Assembly (NCBI GenBank): GCA_903970315.1 | Contig: CAJCIJ010000017.1 | Span: 1 to 9,313, forward strand | Origin: Actinomycetota bacterium | GTDB taxonomy: Bacteria > Actinomycetota > Thermoleophilia > Solirubrobacterales > Solirubrobacteraceae | Length of the DNA stretch: 9,313 nt | Direction of reading: 5' to 3' | In this document: in pieces, positions 1 to 5,616 of the stretch | Numbering within the stretch: the stretch's first letter is position 1 | Layout of the letters: every line of letters begins with the position of its first letter | The notes under the pieces: model-generated | Seen by the model: only the letters and a program-made list of their open reading frames with translations | The model's database searches: none | Told to the model about the DNA's origin: nothing | Position numbers and translations under genes: made by a program

Positions 1-279
1 GGGCTTTCGGAGCAGTGCCGCCAGACGCGCATCCCAACGCTGGGCGCAGGTCGTGCCGTGCAGCACGGCGCGCAGCGGCCGGTTCAACACGGCGCACGCC
101 GATTCGCCGTTGCCGGCCAACTCGGCCGTGACGAACCTGGACGCGGCGCTTCGAACCCACGCGATCTGTTCGGGTGTGCCCACCGACTGCCCTGCCGCGC
201 CCTGGGCAAGCGGCGCAAAAGCGGCGGTGCAGCCCAACATCGCGATGACTCCAACCGCAGAGTTCCGCAGCACCCTCAC
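1..279 (-). CDS. Exported or lipoprotein-like protein, 5' part only (runs off left edge)
   Basis: A minus-strand frame opens at a GTG at 279 and stays open for 93 codons to the window edge, so the C-terminus is missing. The N-terminus looks like a secretion signal: basic residues at 2 and 5, a hydrophobic stretch (AVGVIAMLGCTAAFAPLA, about residues 9-26), then a small-residue region (AQGAAG). Cleavage could be by signal peptidase I near AQGAAG, or Cys17 in MLGC could be a weak lipobox. The mature part is soluble and contains two cysteines, in ACAVLN and TTCAQRWDARL. I do not recognise a named family. The GTG start was chosen because it supplies the basic n-region; an internal ATG at 240 would lose it. 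No strong Shine-Dalgarno is visible. Function unknown; it probably acts outside the cytoplasm. Confidence 0.6.
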   Translation of the reverse strand, partial: MRVLRNSAVGVIAMLGCTAAFAPLAQGAAGQSVGTPEQIAWVRSAASRFVTAELAGNGESACAVLNRPLRAVLHGTTCAQRWDARLAALLRKP

Positions 280-413
280 GCCACCATTATCGTCGCAACC
301 GCGGACGTGCACGACCGCGGGACTCACACGTGGACTTTGGTTGGGGCGTGCGACGGCGCCGCCGGCATCAGGATCCCGTGCACCGCCCCGGTATTGGCCT
401 GACCGACGGATCA
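280..413. other. Intergenic region between SnoaL-like gene and exported-protein gene
   Basis: This 134 bp stretch separates two minus-strand genes and would hold the promoter of the exported-protein gene if that gene is transcribed separately. It contains two CCGCGG hexamers ten bases apart around positions 300-321, which could form a GC-rich hairpin. There is no U-tract, and I cannot identify convincing -35/-10 boxes. The minus-strand frame of the exported gene stays open through part of it but has no plausible start there. Confidence 0.3.
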
Positions 414-845
414 CTACCGAGGCCGGGCCGCGTCATCCAGTAGCTTGCGACGCGCGAGCGCAATGATGCTGTCCGCCTCGACGCCCGGCAGGACGCGCAG
501 GTAGACCACCAGGTCGCCCACGAGGCTCCAGCTCCATGCCGCCGCGACCAGTCGCGCAGTGCCCTCGTACTCGATGAGCACCGTGCCGGCCACGAGCACC
601 TCGCCGGGGCGGGGGCTGTAGAAGGTCTGCGGGCGCACCTCGAGACGTTCCCACACACGGTCAACGTCCGTTAGGTAGCGGCCCAATGCGCTGCGGCCCT
701 CGTAGCGCTCCTGCCCAACGGCAATCCCGGTCACCGGGTTATGGACAACAAGCGCGTCGCTGGCCATGGCTTCCAGATCGACGAGGTCGCGGGTGCGGAA
801 GGCCTCGTAGGCACGCTTGACTATTGCGATGTCGTCGCTTGGCAT
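414..845 (-). CDS. SnoaL/NTF2-like fold protein (143 aa)
   Basis: This is a small single-domain protein with the pattern of the SnoaL-like branch of the NTF2 superfamily. It opens with a helix of the type DIAIVKRAYEAFRTRD, followed by the short acidic helix LVDLEAMASDALVVHNP. An insert GQERYEGRSALGRYLTDV comes before alternating beta strands (VLVAGTVLIEYEG, LVAAAWSWSLVGDLVVYLRVL). Its length fits the family. These folds are cone-shaped barrels that can be small-molecule isomerases/hydrolases or simple binding or dimerisation modules; nothing here fixes the substrate. The ATG at 845 fits the family's usual N-terminus, though no clear Shine-Dalgarno precedes it. It lies 30 bp downstream of the hydrophilic-protein gene on the same strand, so the two could be cotranscribed. 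No link to the signalling genes is evident. Confidence 0.85.
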   Translation of the reverse strand: MPSDDIAIVKRAYEAFRTRDLVDLEAMASDALVVHNPVTGIAVGQERYEGRSALGRYLTDVDRVWERLEVRPQTFYSPRPGEVLVAGTVLIEYEGTARLVAAAWSWSLVGDLVVYLRVLPGVEADSIIALARRKLLDDAARPR

Positions 846-875
846 TCGTGGTCGGCGACTGGCGCTGGCAGGCGT

Positions 876-1409
876 TCAGCCCGGCAGCTGGGTTTGCATC
901 GCGCGCCCCTTGAGCGCTTGTGCGCGGTGCTCGGCTTCGTCTGCGCGGCGAAGGGCATCGTGCGCCCGGCGGCGCGCATCAGTGGCGCGTTGAACCGTAG
1001 CCTCGATACGCGCGGCGGCGGCACTATGGAGCTGCGCGGGGCCCAAGGGGTCACTCTTGGCCTCAGGCTGCTCCAGGTCGTGCTGTTGGCGGTCAAGCAG
1101 CCCCTGGAGGTCGTCGGCGCCGAGCTGGGAGCGGTCGGCCTGACCTTGGCGTGCATCGGTCCGATCCTGACGACCGCGCAGTTGAGCCTGCCGACGGGCG
1201 TGATGAGCGGCCGACCCGAGGTCCGATGAGTCTGCGGCGGCCACCTCGTCGTCGAGCCGACCCTGTGCGTGGTTGATCGCGACCTGCTCGCGGTCGACGA
1301 TTACCTGTTCGCGATTGGCGATGCTCTGGTCGAGATCGCCCATCGCTTGACCTTGGTCAAGCGAGTGCTGCTCGTCGTCGTGATGCTCTACGTGGGGATC
1401 AGCGTGCAT
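876..1409 (-). CDS. Hydrophilic Gln/Arg/Asp/Ala-rich, probably helical protein (177 aa)
   Basis: I do not recognise a family. The protein has no membrane segment, no Cys and no Trp. Its first 15 residues are rich in His, Asp and Glu (HADPHVEHHDDEQH), which might bind metal. Residues about 18-54 carry near-heptad repeats of the type NREQVIVDREQVAINHAQ, and residues about 70-115 are full of Gln, Arg and Asp. The C-terminal segment about 129-170 (AAAARIEATVQRATDARRRA and onward) should form an amphipathic helix or coiled coil. It may be a structural, DNA-associated or stress protein; this is inference only. The start is well supported: AAGGGA (plus-strand 1416-1421) lies six bases before the ATG at 1409. 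The gene starts 40 bp downstream of the EAL phosphodiesterase stop on the same strand, so cotranscription is possible. Confidence 0.7.
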   Translation of the reverse strand: MHADPHVEHHDDEQHSLDQGQAMGDLDQSIANREQVIVDREQVAINHAQGRLDDEVAAADSSDLGSAAHHARRQAQLRGRQDRTDARQGQADRSQLGADDLQGLLDRQQHDLEQPEAKSDPLGPAQLHSAAAARIEATVQRATDARRRAHDALRRADEAEHRAQALKGRAMQTQLPG

Positions 1410-1415
1410 GGTGTT

Positions 1416-1421
1416 TCCCTT
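1416..1421 (-). promoter_or_regulatory. Shine-Dalgarno for the hydrophilic-protein gene
   Basis: The minus strand reads AAGGGA followed by six bases and then ATG at 1409. Spacing and purine content fit a bacterial ribosome binding site and fix the start of the 177-residue protein. The 40 bp gap upstream (1410-1449) shows no terminator hairpin, which allows read-through from the EAL gene. Confidence 0.6.
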
Positions 1422-1449
1422 CGTTGGTTTTCACTGATAGGAGGGTGCT

Positions 1450-3516
1450 TCAAAGCACAGGGTCGGGAATTGCACATGTGAGGGACTGCTCGACTGGCCG
1501 CGGTCTTGCGATGTGGTAGCCCTGAGCGAAGTCGACGCCGAGCGCCTCTAGAAGCTCCAGCGTTGCGGCGTCCTCGACGCCCTCAGCGACCGTCTGCAGA
1601 CCGAACGCTTGCGCCAGCGCCACAACGGCCTCCACCACACGCTCGCTGTCGGGGTTTGCCGGGAGGTCACGGACAAACTCGATGTCGATCTTCAGAACGT
1701 CGACCGGGAACTGCTTGAGGTAGGTGAAACCTCCATACCCGGTGCCGAAATCGTCGAGCGCAAGCTTGCAACCGAGAGCATGTACGCGGTCCGCGAACGC
1801 CTTGGCAGCAGCCTCGTCGGTAATCAGCGCGGTCTCGGTGATCTCAAACACCAGGCTGCTCGGCTCAACGCCGCTCAGCCCCAGGCTTTCCTCAATCGCA
1901 TCGAGAATGCCCGGGTCGCCGACCGTGGAGGCAGAAAGATTGATCTCGACGCGGCCGCCGTCCACGGCGATCTCCGTGGCACGCCCGATGACCCAGCGGT
2001 CGATGTCGCCAATCAGGCCGTACTCCTCGGCGATTGGAAGAAAGCAGCCCGGGGCGACTATCTCGCCAGTGGGCTCGCGCATGCGCAACAACAGCTCGCG
2101 CTGCACGAGGTCACCGGAGGACAGCTCAATGATCGGCTGTTCGTACAGAACCAGACGATCGTCGGCAAGGGCGTCCTTGATGCGTCCGATCCAGGAGAGC
2201 GTCTCCACATCACTCTCCATGCTCTGTTCGCGCGCCTTGCGATGAGTTATGTCCGCGAACACGACCGCGCACCCTTCAACGCCGTCATCGGTCACGAACG
2301 GAGCTGCTGTGTATTGCACCGGCAGGGCCCGTCCGTCACTGCATGTGAAAACGTCGTCCTCGATTCGCACCGTGACGCCATCGCGGCGGGCGCGCCGAAT
2401 TGGACAGTCCTCGACGAGATGCCTACTGCCATCAGGGCGCCAGGAGTGGGCGACATCGTGCATCACGCGCCCCTCCAGTTCCTGGGCTGACCAGCCCAGC
2501 AGCTCTTCTGCCGCCTCGTTGACGAACACCACACGGCCGTCAGGATCGAGCGTGTACAGGCCTTCGCCCATGCTGTCTGCCACGGCGCGGATGTAGTTCT
2601 GCGCCGCAAGCAATGCGCGCTCTGAGCCAACGCGCTCGGTTACGTCGACCAACGCGGCGATCCTGCCCGTCACGCGGCCACTCTCATCGACCATCAACCG
2701 GTGTCGTAAATGGGCGGGGAACGTCGAGCCGTCCTTGCGCGTGAGACTGAGCTGGCCCTCCCATTGTCCGTCGCGACGCAGCTCGGTGAGCACCGCGCCC
2801 GCGCGTTCTGGGTCCACTGGGGCGATCAGACTCGCGGCGTTGCAACCCACGGCTTCAGCGCTGGTCCACCCAAACAGCCGCTCTGCACCGTCGTTCCAAC
2901 GGGTGATCAGCCCGCCGGAGTCGATGGCAATCACCGAAATGTCAACCTCGTCCAGCAGCGCAGCCTGCGTCGCTGCCGCTGCCTCAGCCATTCGACGCGC
3001 CGTGATGTCGTCGTGAGCTACGACGACTCGCGCGGACCCCGGTCCCTCGTAGCGTGTGGCGTTGAGGCCGAACCAGCGGTGCACATCGGGTCCGTGACAG
3101 GGATACCCAACCGCGAACTGGCTGCTGGTGCCCGCAATGATCGCGCGCAGGCCCGCCGCGACCTCGCTCGCCAGGTCGTCGTCCAGCGCTGCGTCACAGA
3201 CCGCCAGGTAGTTGGCGCCGACCCCGTTCGGGGTGACACCCTCCGGCGAGACAAAGGTGTCCCACGCGCGGTTGGTCATGATGATCTCACCCCGCTCGTC
3301 GAGCACCGCGATAAGTGAACCCAGCGAGTCAAGCGTGCCTTGGAAGAAGTCATGTGCAGTCGCAAGCTCGCGCGTCGCGGCGACCTGTTCGCGCGCTCTG
3401 GCGGACCACCTCCGCGATCTCGGCCGTGACCTTGCCGTCGTCGTGACAGGGCGCCTACCGGAGATCTGACTCGACGCCGCCACACCCATGTGCTCGACGT
3501 GCACCGCGCGGCGCAT
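1450..3516 (-). CDS. PAS-PAS-PAS-EAL cyclic-di-GMP phosphodiesterase
   Basis: This is a predicted cytoplasmic phosphodiesterase that linearises cyclic di-GMP to pGpG, controlled by three PAS sensors. Numbering is from the ATG at 3516 (688 aa). PAS domains lie at about 55-175, 180-295 and 305-430, with marks such as LIAVLDERGEIIMTNRAWD, ITRWNDGAERLFGWTSAE and FVNEAAEELLGWSAQELEG. The EAL domain spans about 440-680 with no GGDEF before it. The signature is ELL instead of EAL, but the metal and catalytic residues remain: E474, N526, E558, D588/D589 (DDFGTGY), K609 (LKID), E645 and E648 (AEGVE), Q665 (QGY). I therefore expect activity. No membrane segment is present. The start is uncertain: the same frame is open to a TTG at 3549, and ATG 3516 has no good Shine-Dalgarno. 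A short N-terminal stretch (bases 3392-3445) looks as if it is read in the wrong frame. The gene is divergent from the GGDEF-EAL-HTH gene. Confidence 0.88.
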   Translation of the reverse strand: MRRAVHVEHMGVAASSQISGRRPVTTTARSRPRSRRWSARAREQVAATRELATAHDFFQGTLDSLGSLIAVLDERGEIIMTNRAWDTFVSPEGVTPNGVGANYLAVCDAALDDDLASEVAAGLRAIIAGTSSQFAVGYPCHGPDVHRWFGLNATRYEGPGSARVVVAHDDITARRMAEAAAATQAALLDEVDISVIAIDSGGLITRWNDGAERLFGWTSAEAVGCNAASLIAPVDPERAGAVLTELRRDGQWEGQLSLTRKDGSTFPAHLRHRLMVDESGRVTGRIAALVDVTERVGSERALLAAQNYIRAVADSMGEGLYTLDPDGRVVFVNEAAEELLGWSAQELEGRVMHDVAHSWRPDGSRHLVEDCPIRRARRDGVTVRIEDDVFTCSDGRALPVQYTAAPFVTDDGVEGCAVVFADITHRKAREQSMESDVETLSWIGRIKDALADDRLVLYEQPIIELSSGDLVQRELLLRMREPTGEIVAPGCFLPIAEEYGLIGDIDRWVIGRATEIAVDGGRVEINLSASTVGDPGILDAIEESLGLSGVEPSSLVFEITETALITDEAAAKAFADRVHALGCKLALDDFGTGYGGFTYLKQFPVDVLKIDIEFVRDLPANPDSERVVEAVVALAQAFGLQTVAEGVEDAATLELLEALGVDFAQGYHIARPRPVEQSLTCAIPDPVL

Positions 3517-3544
3517 GAGTCCATGCAAGCTTCGGAGGGTCCAT
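3455..3544 (-). other. Short 29-codon reading frame with good Shine-Dalgarno, overlapping the EAL gene start
   Basis: An ATG at 3544 is preceded at five bases by GGAAG (plus-strand 3550-3554), the best ribosome binding site upstream of the EAL gene. It is out of frame with the EAL protein and ends at TAG (3455-3457) after 29 codons (MDPPKLAWTHAPRGARRAHG...). Its codons often end in A or T, unlike real genes here, so it is probably not an established protein. It could be a leader peptide, or the true start of the EAL gene now separated from the body by frame changes. Confidence 0.25.
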
Positions 3545-3549
3545 GACAA

Positions 3550-3672
3550 CTTCCAGTGCTACAGTCGTTAACAGCCGGGGCAACCGCTCAATTTGGGGTA
3601 TTCCGACCGGCTCGGTAACAGAGACCGAGGTCGTGACCTCTCCCCTCTTTCACGCGAGAGTGAACGCTCCAA
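3550..3672. promoter_or_regulatory. Divergent promoter/operator region with nested inverted repeats
   Basis: This 123 bp gap must carry the start signals of both the EAL gene (leftward) and the GGDEF-EAL-HTH gene (rightward). It contains CTCGGT (3611-3616) and ACCGAG (3624-3629) as an inverted repeat with a seven-base spacer. Overlapping it is a second repeat, GAGGTC-GT-GACCTC (3627-3640). An imperfect direct repeat, CGTTAACAG (3566-3574) and CGGTAACAG (3613-3621), lies 47 bp apart. Such symmetry suits a dimeric regulator; the helix-turn-helix protein encoded next to it is the obvious candidate, but this is inference. I could not assign confident -35/-10 boxes on either strand. Confidence 0.45.
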
Positions 3673-5616
3673 ATGTCGGTCCACGGGAACGGCAAACAAA
3701 AGGCACGCCCCGGCCTGACCGGTCACGGTCTGACCGATCAAGAGCACGACCCGGGCCAGGCAAGCCTGCCGAACGCCGCCTCTTTCTACGCGCGACTGGA
3801 GAGAGCGGTCGCCGACCCGATCGACACCCGACACGCAGGCGCTGTGTTGTTCTTCGATCTGGACGACTTCAAAGCGATCAACTCCTCCCTCGGGCGTGCC
3901 ACGGGCGACTGGATGCTGTCGACAATCGCACAGCGGCTACTCGATGGGACCGCCGAAACTGACTTCCTGGCCCGCTTTGGCGGTGACCAATTTGCGGTAC
4001 TTCTGGAGAGCGTCTCCGAGGAGCAGGCCGTACATGTGACCAAGGTGCTCCTGGACGCAATCGCGTGTCCACTGGACGCCGACAGCGGCAAGATTCACGC
4101 CAGCGCAGGGATCGCGATGGTCCATGGCCCACCGGCGACGCCGAACAGCCTGCTCGTCGAGGCCGAGGACTCGGCGGCACTCGCCAAGAAGCGCGGTGGC
4201 AACCAGCTCGCCCTGCAGGGCGATAAGGCCTCCGCGCGTCTGCGCGACGACGTCGGCCTTGAGAGCGATCTGCGGATGGCGCTGGAGCGTGGAGAGCTGG
4301 CGCTGCGCTTTGCGCCCATCGTCGACATGACAGAGGGGACCACGGTTGGTCTGGAGGCCTTGCTCCGCTGGCACCATCCGACGCTCGGGTACGTGTCGCC
4401 GGAGCGGATCGCATCGCTGGCCGAGCGCAGCGCGTTGATCATCTCGCTGGGAGGCTGGATCCTGGGGACAGTGTGTTTGCAGCTCGCGGACTGGCGCGCC
4501 TCCGGCGTGGCCGTACCCCCCGTCAGCGTCAACGTGTCCCCGCGTCAGCTAGCGAGCGCAGACTTCGTGACCGACCTCGGCGCAGTCGTCAGTGAGCATG
4601 ACCTGCCCGCAGAGGCGCTCATCGTCGAGGTCACCGAGACGGCGCCACTCGGTGTGCCGGAATCGCCGGTTGGCGTCCTGAACGAGCTGCAGGCGATCGG
4701 CTTCAGAACGGTGCTAGACGACTTTGGGACCGGCTACTCCTCGCTCTCGGACCTCAACGAGTTCTCGGTGTACGGCGTGAAGATTGACCGCTCGTTCGTA
4801 GCCCAACTTCCGGACGGTGCCCACGCGCGCGCGATCGTTGCCGCCATCCTGGCGTTGGGTCAGGCGCTTGGGATGCGAATCGTGGCCGACGGTGTCGCAA
4901 ACGCAGACCAGGCCGCTGCACTCGGCAGGCTGGGTTGCCGGCACGCTCAGGGCGCGCTGTTCTCAGAGCCACTGGCTCCAGAGCGCATTCCGGAGGCCTT
5001 GCGCGCGTCTTCCTACCCAGGGTGCGGCGCCGAGGATGTGGAGACCATGCACCTGGCAACCGCTGCCTCGGTGCTTGGGGTCTCCTCGTCGACTGTCAGG
5101 CGGTGGACCGATGACCGGCGATTGTCGGCCGTGCGAACCGGCGGCGGGCACCGTCGGCTTGTGCGCTCCGACGTTGAGCGCGAGCGCAAGCGCCTGAACC
5201 TGGGTCCGGTCACACGGGCGGCAGTGGAGCCCCGGGCCCCGCTGCCGCACATCGGCGCGATCCTCGTGCAGCGAAGCCACTGGATCGCAGGAGTCTCGGT
5301 GCGATCGATCTATTTGGGCGATGACCAGGGCTGGTTCGGCACGCCCGGCGGCGCAGGCGCGCTGGAGCGCTGGCTGACCGAGATCGGACAGGGCCTCTCC
5401 TCGGGCGAGTTTGACCGCGTCACGCATGCCACGGGCACCGTGCTGGCGGCAGCTCGCGATGCCGGGGTTCCCCTCGGGGAGCGGCTGTCACTGCTCGACG
5501 GCGTCGCGCACGCGGCCCGCGCAGCACTGGATTCCGACCAGCCAGGATCTGCGGAGCTGCGCGATTGGCTACGGGTCGCTCGCGTCCTTCGCCAGCGTGC
5601 GGTGGCGCAGGCCTAG
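3673..5616 (+). CDS. Degenerate GGDEF-EAL protein fused to MerR/excisionase-type helix-turn-helix
   Basis: This 647-residue soluble protein has four parts. A GGDEF domain (about 26-180) starts at SLPNAASFYARLERA and holds FFDLDDFKAIN, but its signature is GGDQF (103-107), the ND and GH motifs have become NS and GR, and the RxxD inhibitory site reads AETD. A diguanylate cyclase is therefore unlikely. The EAL domain (about 192-445) keeps E228-A-L, N287, E319, D349/D350 (DDFGTGYSS), K370 and Q426, but the usual AEGVE loop is ADGVA (E to D at 406, E to A at 409). Residues about 459-505 form a BldC/MerR/excisionase-like DNA-binding domain (TAASVLGVSSSTVRRW, then RTGGGHRR, then DV). Residues about 527-647 are unrecognised and probably helical. 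I infer a cyclic-di-GMP-sensing transcription factor. The ATG at 3673 has only a weak Shine-Dalgarno; no better in-frame start was found. Its stop overlaps that of the convergent kinase gene. Confidence 0.9.
   Translation: MSVHGNGKQKARPGLTGHGLTDQEHDPGQASLPNAASFYARLERAVADPIDTRHAGAVLFFDLDDFKAINSSLGRATGDWMLSTIAQRLLDGTAETDFLARFGGDQFAVLLESVSEEQAVHVTKVLLDAIACPLDADSGKIHASAGIAMVHGPPATPNSLLVEAEDSAALAKKRGGNQLALQGDKASARLRDDVGLESDLRMALERGELALRFAPIVDMTEGTTVGLEALLRWHHPTLGYVSPERIASLAERSALIISLGGWILGTVCLQLADWRASGVAVPPVSVNVSPRQLASADFVTDLGAVVSEHDLPAEALIVEVTETAPLGVPESPVGVLNELQAIGFRTVLDDFGTGYSSLSDLNEFSVYGVKIDRSFVAQLPDGAHARAIVAAILALGQALGMRIVADGVANADQAAALGRLGCRHAQGALFSEPLAPERIPEALRASSYPGCGAEDVETMHLATAASVLGVSSSTVRRWTDDRRLSAVRTGGGHRRLVRSDVERERKRLNLGPVTRAAVEPRAPLPHIGAILVQRSHWIAGVSVRSIYLGDDQGWFGTPGGAGALERWLTEIGQGLSSGEFDRVTHATGTVLAAARDAGVPLGERLSLLDGVAHAARAALDSDQPGSAELRDWLRVARVLRQRAVAQA
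5047..5187 (+). other. MerR/excisionase-type helix-turn-helix domain within the fusion protein
   Basis: Residues 459-505 match the conserved pattern of BldC/excisionase-like domains. There is a first helix with AA.VLGVS, a recognition helix STVRRWTDD, and the wing RTGGGHRRL followed by a DV-containing helix. Basic residues in the recognition helix and wing are all present, so DNA binding is credible. The domain lies directly after the EAL domain, separated by a short linker with two possible hinge points (SSYPGCGAED). Confidence 0.85.

Noticed and set aside
53..466. Plus-strand frame at the left edge
   Set aside because: It spans two minus-strand genes and their gap, its translation is low-complexity Pro/Ala/Arg, and the opposite strand shows a signal peptide and an NTF2-like protein.
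1609..2490. Long plus-strand frame of 293 codons
   Set aside because: It is antisense to the EAL and third PAS domains of the phosphodiesterase, whose motifs are clear on the minus strand.
3550..3600. Candidate sigma-70-like promoter for the EAL gene (TTGCCC, 16 bases, TAGCAC on the minus strand)
   Set aside because: The -10 match is only about half of the consensus, which is expected by chance in a region of this length.
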